Origin: Nageia nagi
Lineage: Eukaryota; Pinophyta
Reading direction: 5' to 3'
DNA length: 64,000 nucleotides
Assembly (NCBI GenBank): GCA_050084985.1
Contig: JBITNC010000001.1
Span: 93,558,001-93,622,000 of the forward strand
Shown: positions 36,816 to 50,699 of the stretch, piece by piece
Layout: every line of letters starts with the position of its first letter
Numbering within the stretch: the first letter of the stretch is position 1
Program-made: the position numbers and the translations under genes
Notes under the pieces: model-generated
Seen by the model: the letters and a program-made list of their open reading frames with translations, nothing else
What the model was told of the DNA's origin: nothing
Databases searched by the model: none

Positions 36816-37599
36816 CTTCTACAATAATAGCCAACATACTAATCAGAATAGTCTTTATTTATATTATTATAAATTTTAAAATTTTCTTAAAATGAACCCT
36901 AGTAGAGTATATGGACTCACAATCATAATATGCTCCTAGGCCTAGATCTATACCAGTAGTGATAAACTCAAGATTGGTCCAACTCATCTATCACAATCCT
37001 CAGAATGTTTAAAATAATACTAAAGTATATATTGCATAAGTTTAGGTCCCTTTCTCATCATTCTTATTTATTATCATTCTATCACCCATTTTTCATTATT
37101 TTTATCCTTCAAATCAAGATTGAAATTATCCAAAAAAAAACTAAGATCAAAATCAATCCTATCTAATTTCAAAAGTATTTCAAATTTTGAGTTTTGGTTT
37201 AGTTTATATATCTTGCATCTATCATATTGATGTTTCATTTAAAATTAGTATATAAAGTACAATAAATGGAGTTGTAGAGAAAAAGTTATGATATTTAGAA
37301 AATGATAATTTCTCTATAGGTACAATAATGTTAATATTTACTATACTTGCACATAATAACACATAATAATGAACATTTGATCAATTTTAGTTTTCATTAG
37401 CATCAAGAAAAACCTATCATCATTAAATTATTTTTTATATATAAAATATCTTTACGTAATTGGTAAGTTTCACAATCAATAATTGTACCTAATTACCAGC
37501 TTGTTGTGTAAGATAACAATGCCTATCAATAATTTAATGGATCTTTAAAAATAATATAAATAAAGCTATTATTATTATATATAAAATAAACCCATATTT

Positions 37600-38181
37600 A
37601 TTTTATCAAAAATAACTACTCTATAGTAATAAATATATGAATGATAGTAGTACAATATATTAACACCAACATGTATAGTGGTTCCTCTCAATATGAGAGT
37701 ACATCCACTCTAAATCCTCCATGAATCCATTACTCTCAAGTTACAAATACATGTAGTAGTATGATCTCTTTACAACAACACCATATGGTTAAATGGTATA
37801 ATAATGTTGCTTACTATCTTACACCGCTCTTTACTATTTTCACAATGGTTATAAGAATGGTATATCAACATTTCTATAAGATCTCCCACAAATATTCTAC
37901 TTGCCTCCCTATAAACTCTATTTTATTCTATTCCTACAATTGTTTCTCTTCTATATTAGTTTCCAAAATTAACAAAATTCTTCTCTCATTCTTATATATG
38001 TAATTTTTTAGCCACATGGTTATCTTATGTAGATTTTGAGGTTGTAGAGAGTTTATGGGTATTAATACATGCATCCTATTATCCATAATATTCTATTTAC
38101 ACTTGTTGGTCAAGTGGGTATTTAATATTTCTTCCAACTTGGGTAGCTATAATCCCCAAGTATGTATTATATATTCCAACC
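37600..38181 (-). repeat. LTR relic of a B-like copia (copy D)
   Basis: Shares with the B2 LTR the block GTGGTTCCTCTC...GAGAGTACATCCAC near 37675-37710. At its other end it has ATATTCCAAC, followed by the reverse complement of a polypurine tract (CCTCCCCTTAATG). The layout is that of a 3' LTR on the minus strand. The left end is not defined. Confidence 0.55.
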
Positions 38182-39060
38182 CTCCCCTTAATGTATGCTT
38201 GGGGATGTTGGTAGTAATGTTACAAATTTGAATTCTCCCACTTAATATGGAGCTAAGAATCCAAAGGAAGATATAAAGTATTTTTACTTTTACAAAGAGA
38301 GTAATATAAATCAATACATACAATTCTTCATGAAGGTTTGATGGAAATATATTGTTAACTTTTGCAACAAAAATTTCCAATTACAATACTACTTATTGGA
38401 AATTACAATTCTAAAAGGTTGCAACTACAACTCAAATAGTTTCCAAGTGAGCCTCATTTTCAAAATACTTCTACAACTATGAAGAGTAATTGTTAGTGCA
38501 AATAACAATATAAGTGTAAGCTTCACTATTACATAATACTTGTAAAACATAAAGTCTTTGCAAATTACTAACATGCATGTCATTTAATATTAGATATAAT
38601 ATAGAAAAATAAATGCAATAGTATTGCATATTAAATTATATAATCAATAAATCAATATATATACAATTGAACAACAACTTCCTCAATCTCAATAGTTAAC
38701 CTCATAACTTCACAAAATCTATTTCATAACAATAAAAAATCAAATTATTCATCTTTTGAAGCTACTCCTATAACTTATAATGAGCACAAAGTAACCATTC
38801 ATTTAATAATTTTTTTAATAATTATCACTCTGTAAATATTTATAATGAGCACATCGTGCATTGATAAGAGGCTATTGCATGAAATAATTAGTTATTCAAT
38901 ATAATTAAAAAAAATTAATGCATAAACAATTACATCCTCATAAAATAATAAAACTCAAATCTATGAAGTGAAGTTGTCATCACACTTAACTCCACTCCCT
39001 CTTGAGTCCAACTTCAATCCAATAAATTCACACAAACTCCTCCTTAAATATAAATTCACT
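38182..39060 (-). pseudogene. 3' internal remnant of copia D
   Basis: Beyond the polypurine tract the sequence is mostly unreadable. At about 38965-39020 the minus strand reads like the end of family-B pol and the bases after it (CAAGAGGGAGTGGAGTT... then GATGACAACTTC), as in B1 near 61028-61065. The rest of pol is not found, so copy D is truncated. Confidence 0.45.
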
Positions 39061-41900
39061 CTTATTGGATTGTAACTAATCCTTATGTCAATTTATTATA
39101 TAAATAATATTTTGGAATACAAGAATTAAACATATTTGTAAAATATAGGAATCAATAAGTGTCAGAATAGCAAGGGACTTGAGGAAATTTCTCTTATCAT
39201 GGTTGGTTCTAAAATAATGATTTTGAATCTTGTAATTATCCATTAGTAATAACTCCCATCAAATATATGATGATTTATGTATTGATAAACTCCAAATCTT
39301 AAGAGTATTTTGCTCTCAAAGATTTCATGGCTATAATCCAAAAAACTTAAGTTGAAAGAAGACTTCCTTATTTTTATTGATTCATACTTGTAAGTTAAAT
39401 CTAAGAACCTTCATAGGTGTTGGAGTATTGAGAATGTAAAAAACTCTTCAAATTTTCTCTTATTTAAATCAACTGAAAAAACATATTATTTTCATAATTA
39501 ATTATGAATTATTTCTCATTGATAGAAGTTTACCATGTTCATAATAAAAATAGTGGTTAGTTCTAGTGATTATAACACAAGGTTTATAACTTACAATGAT
39601 ATTTTAACTCAATTGAAAAAGATATTTACCTTTGTTGAATTATCATATATAATTTGCAAATCTAAAATAGTTGACTATACATATGTGTTGATATGTTTCC
39701 TCTCAACCTATTTTGTTGATAGTATAAAAATTGGCAGTGTTATGTTCAAATAAGTTGGCAATCATACTTTAATATTATTTTCTATTATTGGACTAAATAC
39801 TTTATAATCTAAGATTTTAAACTTCAAAACATCTAGAGTAGAGTTGAAATTCTAAATGATTTTGAAAAAGTAATCAAATAATTTATTCTTATTTTCAAAT
39901 TTGGATTATTATTTCTAAAAAGTTATGTCCACTTGAAACAATAAAATTTTTTTCTCCCAACAAAGATTAATAAAATTTCAAATATAAAGTTTCTCACACA
40001 TAACTTGAAAGATAAAATATCTTACCATGGTCATTGCTTTAGCACTTTCTCTGAAGTAAATAAATTTGAAACTTCTTTAAGTCTCTTATAGTTGTAATCT
40101 TTAACATGTTCTTAACAATCCTGTAAGCTTATTAATGACAAATTTAAAAACAAGTTGCATAATACTATTAAATAGAGAGGAATTTCACTTATTACTACCG
40201 ATATTCACATGATATAGGTTTACCTCTCAAACATTGAACAATTAGATCAATGTCTATATAGAGGCCAATATACATTTACTTAAACAATTTTCAAAGAATT
40301 GAAAAGAGAGAGAAGAAATTATCAATCAATATTATAATTGTTCTTGATCATAAACAAAGCTTGTTGATATCTTTGATGTATGATATCCTTTTTATTTGCA
40401 TTTTAATATGAAAATCAGCCTTGTAATTAATAGCATGTTCCATTTAAGGATAGCTTAATTTATATTCCTCCATTGATACTGATATACTAAGGATTTTATT
40501 TATATATTGGCATACTTGTAGCCAATACTTTTAACAATATTAGTATTAAATAAGGGAGATTAAGTAGTAATCAAGGGGGATTCCAATCCAAGCATTTAAG
40601 CATTCATATTAATCAAGTAATAATTTTATCTTTTATTTTTTATTGGAGTGAATAATTTTTAATAAAATTGATATTTCAACTAATTAAGTTGACCAAATGA
40701 CATTCATAACAATCCTTGACATTGCCTTTAGGACTTTAAGTTAATCTCAGAAGAAATAGTTGACACAAAATTTTCAATGAGATGAATAATAAACTTAAAG
40801 GTAAATAGAAAGGTTGCAAAAAATATTTGGTAGAATTTTATCATTCTCTATTAAATCTCCTTCAATAATGAAGTAAAAAAATCATAGTCTCAAGAATTCT
40901 ATAATTACCATTGACTTGATCATGAGGTTTTGATATACTATTAAATTTGATAAAAATAATGTCAAATCTATAACATGTTGTCACACAAAGAAATTGAAAA
41001 AAATATATATTGCGATCAAATTTTTCAATCAAAGATTGAACCCAACCATTGCACATCTTGATTAATAAAATTTTGCTAAAATGAATTTATAGTTTGTAAG
41101 GAGCTAGAGACATTTTATTTTGCAAAGGTATAAGTTTTCATCTTTTGTATAATAGGAGAATAAGTCATATTGAGTCTTGTTTGAGAGAAATAATACAATT
41201 TATTTTAAGATTTTAATAATCAGGCTCCCTCATGCTTTCAAGTATCATTGAATAGTTTCATCTTCAAGTCATAATAAAATCATATTTCCTTGAGATTTTG
41301 GAAAAGTCATTTGATTTTAATGATCACTTACTTGATCAATTAATGGACAAAGTTAAATTAAAATAATCAAAATATTATTGATTATTAACAGTAAGATTGG
41401 TAAATATTAATGTTTAAATTGGCTTGATTAGCTCTAAATACCATAAAATAGATTATTATAAAAAAAAAAGTATTGCATGAACCAATAACCATAGTTCAAG
41501 TTTCAAAAGACCCCCAAAAACTTTTACATCAAAAGTATTTATGAAATTATCCCTCAACCTCCCTAGGGAATGAATAATCAAAGAGATTCTTTCAACCTAT
41601 CAAAAGGCCTGAACACTTTTGAAACCTATAAGAATTATCCCCTTTCAAAACCTTGTACATATCTTAATATCAATACACATTAAAACTTATATACTTTCAA
41701 TCAGCCATTCCAAATCCACAAAGATATTTAAAATTTAAAGCTTAGCACTTAAAAAGGAACTATCTATAGAACCTTGGAAGTTATGGTTCTGAAATCTTAG
41801 ATCCAACATTTCAACCAAATGGATAAGCTAGGAAAATTTTAGTTTTTGCTTACTTGAGCTAAGTGAACCATTCCATTCTTACAGTACTTCAACTATTGGA
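39061..41900. other. AT-rich DNA, nothing recognised
   Basis: No motif, repeat or open frame over about 75 codons that resembles a protein. Confidence 0.45.
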
Positions 41901-43055
41901 TCCAAACCATCTCTACCATCCTTCAATATTAAACCAAACTCACCATGAATCCTTTACATAATGGGTGGAAATACCATCCAATAGGGATACAATAATAAAA
42001 ATATATGTCATGCTTTCCTCACTAAATATAAAACCACCTATGCACATGGAATCTAGCCCCACTAAGACATAGAAGGAAAACTTACTCCATAATATTTGCT
42101 TCCTCCTACCACCAACAAACATGCCATAACTACTATAAAATAGTATAAATATTCTTGTTGATGCCATTATCAATCTTCTCCATCAATCCTTATGAAGTGA
42201 GGCCCTAGAACATAACTAAGAAGCCTTCCCCAAAGGATAGCCCCATGATGCAAACCACTTTGGGACCAAACCAACATCCATAATGGATCTTCAAAATTAG
42301 CATCACCAAAAAGAGACAAGTAGGAAACAACCTTCGGGAACTCAAACCAAGAAACCCAAAAAAGAGATATAGTCTCCCCATGCTCAAAGGATCACAAATC
42401 AAAGGAAGAAACAAAACTAAAACCCTTCCAAATCTTGATAAAAGGAGAGAAAATAATTAAGAATGAATAGAAACATACCCACCATAAGAAATTATGGATC
42501 AATGCTAAGCACAAAATCCCTACAACAATAAAACACCAACCATCCTAGCATAATAGTGCAACAAGTGCAAACATCTTCCCCCTAAAATGCCACCATAAAA
42601 TATGAGCAAACATCATAATGAAAATAGCTAAACAAAGGAGGTGAAGGCCAAGCAACCCCATAGACATAAAATTTTCCAACCAAAAACCCTTCCAAATGAT
42701 AACACACCTGGTTGGAACATAATGAAAAGGATAAAACCATATTGACACATCCAACACCAAATAGACTCCTCATAAAAGCTACAAAGTTATACCATAGGTA
42801 AGAAGCTAGAAGGGCCTCATCACCATCCCCAAGTGAGACATCACTAAATATTTCAAAAGAGCCTATAGGCATCTCGAAAGCCAAGAGACACCCATAAAAA
42901 TAGACACACTTGTATGCATATTTTGAAAATACAAGTTCAAACTGTAGAATAGGAGGTGATACCTTTATCACCCAAGAAGAGAAATAGGGAGCTACAAGGT
43001 TCTCCCCATCTAAGGAACTAGGATAAATAAGCTCATCCTCTAGAAAAAAAGGGAG
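41900..43055 (-). pseudogene. unidentified coding-like remnant cut by copia A2
   Basis: The minus strand has unusually long open pieces for this AT-rich DNA. The best runs from the A2 border (43055) to 42582. Shorter pieces follow in other frames at 42545-42760, 42205-42414 and 41940-42173, as expected for one frame broken by indels. The translation is rich in Phe, Tyr, Trp, Leu and Cys, which can also arise from simple T-richness. No known domain is recognised. The open frame appears to continue into the A2 LTR only by chance. Confidence 0.35.
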
Positions 43056-43478
43056 TATTGGATATAGCTCATCCTTTGTAGAGGAAGTATTATACATTGA
43101 GCCCCTACTTTGGTAAAAATACATTTTGTGAATTCATTTGATATTGGCCTATTTTCACATGGTGTTGATGGGAATTCCAAGGTTTCATCCTAATGAGAGG
43201 ATGGGTGGTTTAGCCCTACATGGTTTTCAAATACCATATTTTGGTTTAGGGTTAAGGGTTTTCCTACATATTCATTATAATGAGCCAATTACAGTGGTGT
43301 ATTATATTTATTGTAAGCAATAATATAGACAAAGAAGAAACTCTTGACATGTTTGAGTAGCCCACATTGGGTTACCTAGGGTAAATCTCATGTGTTCCTT
43401 ATGTTTGTGAGATTTTTGTATTTTGATTAATTCATTTTCACACTATAATTTTAGAATAGGTTTAGATAAGACTCTTCA
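43056..43478 (+). repeat. 5' LTR of copia A2
   Basis: 423 bp from TATTGGATATAGCTCATCC (TG to TA change) to GACTCTTCA. The only complete uninterrupted family-A LTR besides A3. Confidence 0.85.
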
Positions 43479-43479
43479 T

Positions 43480-43493
43480 ATAGTATTAGAGTT
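43480..43493 (+). other. primer-binding site of copia A2 (degenerate)
   Basis: TAGTATTAGAGTTG in the place of TGGTATCAGAGC. Confidence 0.55.
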
Positions 43494-43514
43494 GAGGTTT
43501 TTTAGCCATAGAGG

Positions 43515-44450
43515 GATGCCTTTATTGTTAAGGTTTAGTTCATTTGAAGAGGATCTAGGGTTTTTAGGTATTTTAGAAAACATATTTTAAAGTGGGAGCT
43601 TTGTACAAAAATATCTTTAATCTACAAGTTAATCAAGGATTGAGATTAAAAATTTTGATAGAAAAAGCTTTGAGTTATGAAATCTAAAGATGGAAGATTT
43701 GCTTATGGATAGAGATTTATGGCTTTTTGTATCTAAAAAGAAATTAAAAATTACTTTTGATGAAGATTGGGAGGTACTCAATCAAAAAGTAAGGAATGTG
43801 ATATAATTATGTCTTACTAATTTGATGTTGATTAATGTTTTTGGATAAAATACTATAAAGGATATTTGGGATAAGTTGGGGGCTTTGTATCAAAGTAATT
43901 ACCTAGTTAATAAACTCTTCCTTAGGAGAAATTATATAATATCCAAATGTATGAGGGAGATTCAATAGTAAATAATCTTAATGCATTCAATATGATATTG
44001 AGATAAATTTAATCTATTGATATTGAGATTATAGAAGAAGATAAATACATTGCATTACTATGCTCTCTACCAAATTCATGAGATTATCTAGTTGTAGCAA
44101 TTGGGAGTAATTCTTTTAGTTTATACTTTGAAGATGTGGTGGTATCTTTGTTATAAAAGGATTTGAGAAGAAAATCCATGGAGAGAACATCAAAGGATTT
44201 TCTAATGGTAAAGAACATACAAAGGAAAGAGAAAAATTGAGACCTGGTGATAGAACAAAATTGAGAGGTAAATATAGTGGTAGATATAAGTCTTGAGATA
44301 GATTTGGTCCTAAATATGAAGTTGTGGCAAGACTATCCATTTAAAGACATATTATAGATCAAAAAGTATAGACCTAGGGAAGAGATCTGATGAATCCACT
44401 TTTGTACAAGCTAAGAAATCCAATGATGAAGTTGGGAAAGCATATTTGGC
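43515..44450 (+). pseudogene. copia A2 gag
   Basis: Aligned with A1 gag across its length; stops and frameshifts throughout. The zinc-knuckle region (about 44320-44365) is not readable as CCHC. It lacks the short SLPNSWDNLV duplication seen in A1. Confidence 0.68.
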
Positions 44451-44454
44451 ATCT

Positions 44455-47003
44455 TTCTTTACTAGATCAAATTGAAATAATTGGGCACTTAAGACAAGAG
44501 CCTCCTATCACATGACTCCTCATAGGGAGTGATTTTGTGAATATGAAGAATATGATGGAGGGGAGGTGTTTTTGGGAGATGATAGTCCTTGCAAAATCAT
44601 TATTCATGGAAGGATGAAAAGTAAAGTTTCATGATGGTAAGATGAGAACACTACTAGGTATGGTACACTTCCCTCATCTTACTAAATATTTAATTTTTAT
44701 AAGAAATATGGTTAATGTAGATGTAGATTCCAGTATCACAAAGATTAGATGTAAAATGGTGCATGGATCAATGGTGTTGGAATAAGGGGTTTAAGAGGGA
44801 ACCATGTATAAGTTATTAGGAAGTGTAATGATACCTACTTGAAATAGTGCATATATTTTCAAGGCTAAATGAGATGGAACTTTAGCTGATGAATCAACAC
44901 GTAGGAATCAAAGAATGGGACATATTGGAGAGAGGGTATTATGAATTTATATATAAAAGGTATGGTTGAATGCTTTTCTGATTGCTCTATGGGTTTTTAT
45001 TTATGTGAGCATTGTCTTTATGGAAAGTAAAAATGTGTGAGTTTCTCATTTGATGCTATAAGATCTAAAGGAGTTCTAGATTTGATCCATAGTGATGTTT
45101 TTGATCCTGTTCCTATTACCTTTCACCATCCCTTGGAAAATCATGATACTATATTTCTTTTATTAATAATTTTTTGAGATATACATGGATCTATTTTCTC
45201 AAGAGCAAAGTTTAAGTGTTTGAAAAATTTCAAGTATTTAAAGCACTTGTTGATTACCAAATTGGAAAGAAAATCAAGGTGTTGAGGAGTGATAATGGAG
45301 GAGAATATTATTCAAAGAAATTTGAGTAATTCAATAAGAAATGTGATATTACAAGGTAGAATATTACTACATATACACCTCAATAGAATGGAGTTGTTGA
45401 AAGATTGAATAGATCTCTTATGGAAAAGACAAGGAGTATGCTCAAAAGTTAGATTAGTACAAAAATTGTAGGTAGAAGCAATGGATAAAACATGCTACTA
45501 GTTAAATCGATCTCCTACATCATCTTTTCCTAAACAAAATCCATTTGAAGCATTTTTTGGTAAGAACCCCTCTTTTTCACATATTAAATTTTTTGGTTGT
45601 AATGCATTCATGCAAATTTCAAAGGAAAAAAGGAGTAATCTTGACAATAAGGTTGTTAAGTGTATCTTTATTGGTTATAAATATGGTGTTAAAGGTTAAA
45701 AACTTTGGAATCCAAAAACTAAGAGTATTGCCTATAGTAGAGATGTGGTGTTCAGAGAACTAAAAAATGATCCCAAGAATGAAGTAACATAAGAAGAACC
45801 AAAAAAGGTGCAGTTTGATTTTATAGAAGATGAGTCCTACTCAACAAAAGTATTAGAAAAAGATGATGATAATGATGAACTAGAGTTTAATACACCTATG
45901 TTAAGGATATCAAAACATGAAAGAAGGAAACTTAAAAGATATAGCCCACCTGATTTTCATTCTTCTTTTGCTTTATGTGTTATTGATGAAGATCCTAGAA
46001 CTATTAAAGAAGTAATTAATTATGAGGAGGTAAATCTTTGAGAAAAGACCATGAATGGAGAAATGATGTCTTTTGAAAAGAATAATACATGGGATCTGGT
46101 AGAATTATCTACTAAAAGAAAGGAAATTGGTTGCAAATGGGTCTTTAAGAAGAAGCAAAATGTTGAAAGAAAAGTGGAGAAATATAAAGACTACCTTATT
46201 GCTAAAGGATATTAAAAGGTAGATGGAACTGACTATAGTAAAATATATTCTCCCATTACAAAGTTAACCTCAATAAGATTTCTTTTATCTATGTTAACTA
46301 TATTTGATCTAGAAATAGAGCAATTGGATGTGAAAATTGCTTTCCTTTATGGGGAATTGGAGGAGAAAATTTATATGAAATAGTCTAAAGTATTTTTTTG
46401 AAGAAGAAAAGGAAAATGTTACTTATAAGTTAAAGAAATATCTATATGGACTAAAATAGTCACCTAGGATGTGGTATCAAAACTTTGATACTTGCATTTT
46501 AGGAATTGTTTTTTCTCATAGCAATGTTGATTATTGTATATTCATAAAGCAAGTTGGTGATGATTTTGTTATCATAATGTTGTATATTGATGATATATTG
46601 TTGATTGGGAATAGTAATAAAACGTTTAGTGTTGTGAAGTCTCTGTTAGCATAATAGTTTAATATGAAATACCTTGGACTTGCAAATTACATTTTTGGTA
46701 TATGAATAAGGAGAGATAGATCAAATAGAAAGTTATAGCTAGATCAAAAAAATTATGGTGATACTATACTAAAGAGATTCAATATGCATAATTACAAACT
46801 TGTGAAAACTCTTATGGCTTTGGGAGCAAAATTATCTATTGAATAATGTCCAAAGATAGAAGAAGTTGAAGAAATGTCTCATGTTCCTTATGCAAATTTT
46901 GTAGGGAGTTTGATGTATATCATAGTTTGTATCAAAACTAATATTGCACATGTAGTGGGAGTTCTAACAAGATACATGTCTAATCTTGGAAAAGAGCATT
47001 GGA
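44455..47003 (+). pseudogene. copia A2 pol, truncated in RNase H
   Basis: Integrase at about 45060-45790 (IHSD, RSDNGGEYYS, PQ-NGVVERLNRS). Reverse transcriptase at about 46080-46690, with EIGCKWVFKKKQN and an intact YIDD at 46583-46594. RNase H starts near 46870 and breaks off at 47003. The Gln-to-stop changes at 46381 (K-Q), 46457 (L-K-Q-S-P-R) and 46844 (I-E-Q-C-P-K) are at the same codons as in A1. Frameshifts add to the damage. Confidence 0.83.
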
Positions 47004-47005
47004 CT

Positions 47006-47688
47006 TGTAGACCCAAAATAATGTATAAATAATAAAGGGGATTCATTAATGCACTATTTGGACTACTTATTTTATTGACAAATATATATAAAATATGGCA
47101 ATAATGATTAATAGACATACATGTTAATTTTAACCCAATTGCATGTTCAATTAATTAATGAGATCATACACCAAATGAAAATATTCATTCATTCATTAAC
47201 ATGTTGTTAACGGCTTAAATAAGACATGTTGCTAACGACTTGAAAGAGGTAAAATTGCAAGTACAACAAAAGATATGAGGATGCTCAAATGAATGATTCA
47301 TAAGATAATGAATATGTAATAAGATTTAGAAATGATACTCATGTATTATAGATATGATATCTATTATGGTCTCCCTTAGTACTTCCTCTTCATTCTCTTT
47401 ACATTTGTTCTCAGTCTTGTCATGGTTTCTGTAGTTTCCTTTAGCCTTGATATTTTTTGATGATTTTTTTTATAATAATCCTCTTCACTCCTCCTTTTTG
47501 GTTACCTTTAATGTATTTATATAGGAACATATTTATTACAATATTTTGACCCCTTGTACATAGTAGAATGGTCCATTACATGAATTACATAGCTTTAGGT
47601 ATTATTTTAATCCCTTTTTACATTATACATCATTGATGCTCTAAAATGAATTATTTAATAAATAATACTTCATTTTTAGGTATCTACA
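47006..47688 (-). repeat. 3' LTR of gypsy G1
   Basis: Bounded by the inverted ends TGTAGA...TCTACA (683 bp). The left border coincides with the break in copia A2. The right border is followed, on the coding strand, by a purine tract. The second LTR is not in the window, so this call rests on ends and context. Confidence 0.75.
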
Positions 47689-47703
47689 TTTTACCTCTCT
47701 TTG
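47689..47703 (-). other. polypurine tract of gypsy G1
   Basis: The minus strand reads CAAAGAGAGGTAAAA, directly before TGTAGATACC of the LTR. Confidence 0.65.
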
Positions 47704-50560
47704 GAGGTGTGATTGAAGCAATGAAATTACATGTCTAAAGAAGAATTACAAAAGAAAAAATTCAAGAATTTTGAACTCTTTACTACACTATCCCTTATTG
47801 TTGGTGATGAAAATGAGGACCCTTTATTGTCCCCTTTTGGCTTGGATGCCCTAGGAAAGATCCTTGAATGGTGAAACCAAGGCAAAATCTGATGAAGTGT
47901 GTCTCTCCAAGAATTGTGTTATTTTTATGTGTGGAAATGACTATGGTATCAGGTAGCTGTATGGTTCCATATCTAATGTTAGATATGGAAGATGTATTTT
48001 TACCTCTTGTGTTATTTCAACCACAAATTTGGTCATTCCATTATGTCTAATACTCAGGAACCATTTGCACTTATGTCCATGCCTTGAAATAGAGGGGATC
48101 TACTCTATGTAAGATGAAATATGAAGGAAATACACACCAATGATGGTGTGGGAATAGTAAGCACATCATTGATGCCATAGGATCATGGGTATTTTCTCCT
48201 ATTCTTTGAGATGTAGATACCTATAATGAAGTGTTAGCAACACCCAACATAAAAATAAGGTGGATGCATAGTGATTTGTGTTGTACATTGATGATAAGTC
48301 AATGTCAACAATCTACTTATGGTTGTAGTGCCAGTTTGTCTTATAAGTGAGTGAACTCTCACAAGCCATGTCGATGGCCATCGATGATCATACATTTTAT
48401 TTCTATGACCCAAAGACATTATGTTTGTATAGTTTAAAGCAAAAACTATGTGGATACATAGTAAGTTACATCATCCATTGGAGATGAGCCAATGTCAACA
48501 TCTTACTTACAGTTGCATCATTGGTTTATCTTTTAAGTGAGTGAAATCTCACTAGCTGTGTCATTGGCCATCGATGGTCACACATTTTATGTCTATGACC
48601 CAAAGACATTATGCTTTGTATGGTTCAAAAAAAAAAACTATTTGGATACATAGCAAGTTGCATCATCCATTGGAGATGAGCAAATGTCAACATCTTGCTT
48701 ATGGATGCATCACCAATTTATCTTTTAAGTGAGTGATCTCTCACTAACCTTGTCCTTGGCCATTGAGGATCATACATTTTATGTCTATGAACCAATACAT
48801 TATGCTATATAGCAAGGATGAAATAAATATAATATTGGAATGGTTTTTTTTATTTTTTTGCTATGGTCACAATGACTCATAGTGATGTAGAATGTGATAC
48901 ATAGAATAAGGTTAAGGTCAACTCCTAATCCATGGATGATATTTGTTTTATTTGAATTTCATATATTTTATCTATAGGCTACTATGTTGAACAAGTCATA
49001 GCCTATAGATGCTTTTTGAGTGACTCATGCTAGTGTAGTATTGCAAATAAATGCAATATTTACTCATGGAAGACCATGGCTATGGAAAATAATTGTTAGT
49101 ACTTCAAGGAATTATGCCTCAAATCATTCATTCATATAATTATCAATAAAGAATGGTATGCAATATATGAAAATATACCTAATATTCAACAATTCAATGG
49201 TCTTGGATCTCAATCTACATAAGTTTTAAAAGAAAATCCACATCACTAGTGGTGTGAGATGCACAAAATGTTTTGATATTATCTTCAATAATATTTATCA
49301 TTTTGCTAAAAATATGTCATTTCCATAGAGAAATCAGAGAATAACATCAAAATATGATGGAATATTGATATGCCCCAAGTAGAGGGATTTGTAGCAATTT
49401 TAAGCCATTGGTAGCATAGAATTGTCAATTTTTTTTGTGGAACTTTGGAAATTATGTAAAAATCATGCATTTTTTTCATTTAAATATTGTCTATAAATAA
49501 GGCATAATTTAGAATTTGCCATAATAATTTGAGAAATATGTTCAAGATAGCAAGTTTTGTCAATATCTATAATTCATCATTCTAATGCATATGATATTCA
49601 GGTAATAATTGCATACAATTATGAGATAGATATAATGGAAGAAATTATCTAAAAGTATGCCCAATTTATCCTTTTCCATACCAAAGGCATTGTTCAAAAG
49701 GATGAATGAACACTCCCATCAAATGGTGCCTTCAATTGACAATGAGACATGAATTTTGGCTATATGTACATTTGTTATTAATCATGATTTTGAAAGATAA
49801 AATTTTAATGTACTACATCAATAAAATTGGATATTCATAATACAATTTTAAGTCATACAATTATATTCAAGTGTCATTCATCATTCCAAAAAATTACAAA
49901 TAGCTAGAATTGAAAAAACACATTTTAAATTTTGTTTATTTCCTCTAATTTTATGTCGCTAGTGGCCTAAATTTAATACAAATTTAATTGAAAAGTGTAT
50001 ATGGTATGGTTTTTGACTTGGGAAAAGTAGTAGTATATATAATTAATTTTACTTATCATTTTAAGACATTTCCAATTGAATGGATGCATATCTTATAAAA
50101 ATGGATGCTGTTAGTAGCATGTAAATCATCATTTTATGCTTGCAAAAAGGGACATTATGAATTTAAAATATTTTCAAGCATTTTGGTCATACAAAATAAT
50201 GATTTCATGTATTATAGGACCAAAATAAATGATACCCTAGATTTTATATCAAAATTCAACCTATATAAGCAAATTTAGAGAATAAAAAGTCATTTTGACT
50301 TTTTCAACTTCCTAATGAAGCACACTGGCTTCTTAGTCAAATGAGAGATGAAGTGCAGCCCAATTTTTGATTAATTGACCATTTTATTGAGTATACATAT
50401 GTGTGGAGGTGTGATAGGCTAATTATTATCCTACATAGGTCATTTTTATTTAGGTTGACTCTTACTTAACATGGAAAATGGTGATTAGAGGGGAATGATC
50501 TATCCTATCATAGGCAGATGAGGACACATCACAGAGTACCTCAACTCCTTTCTATATGAT
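47704..50560. other. non-coding 3' region of gypsy G1 outside the array
   Basis: AT-rich with no open frame of note. It may include the promoter of the antisense PMD gene. Nothing else recognised. Confidence 0.5.
48260..48810. repeat. 190-bp tandem array, nearly three units
   Basis: Units start at 48260, 48450 and 48642 with (G/T)TGGATnCATAG. They share GAGATGAGCCAATGTCAACA, AAGTGAGTGA-CTCTCACTA, TTGGCCATCGATG and TTTATGTCTATGACCCAA. Units 1 and 2 are 190 and 192 bp; unit 3 stops after about 169 bp. It lies between the 3' LTR and the antisense gene of G1. Confidence 0.92.
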
Positions 50561-50699
50561 CACATAGTAAGTTTTCATTTGCTTTTTATTATGTATTTGT
50601 ATTTTTATTTTAAATTTTCATTTTCAATTATGTATTTTTCACACATGCATTTATCCATCCCACATTTTGCCTTGCTATAAGGTACTAATTCATAGAGGT

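Larger units (their letters stand above)
43056..47005 (+). mobile_element. Ty1/copia family A, copy A2, interrupted by a gypsy element
   Basis: 5' LTR, primer site, gag, integrase, reverse transcriptase and the start of RNase H match A1 in order. Similarity to A1 stops at 47003-47005, after GAGCATTGGA, where the gypsy LTR begins (TGTAGACCC at 47006). The missing RNase H end and 3' LTR should lie on the far side of the gypsy element, beyond the window. Confidence 0.87.

Noticed and set aside
36821-37600. Open stretch after copia C as a possible gene
   Set aside because: AT-rich, with short chance frames only and no protein-like motif.
42582-43124. 180-codon open frame on the minus strand as an intact gene
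   Set aside because: Its first 23 codons lie in the copia A2 LTR, so the start is accidental, and downstream pieces are in other frames. Kept only as an unidentified remnant.
48260-48810. CRISPR-like array
   Set aside because: The whole 190-bp unit repeats, without short repeats separated by unique spacers, and the DNA is plant.
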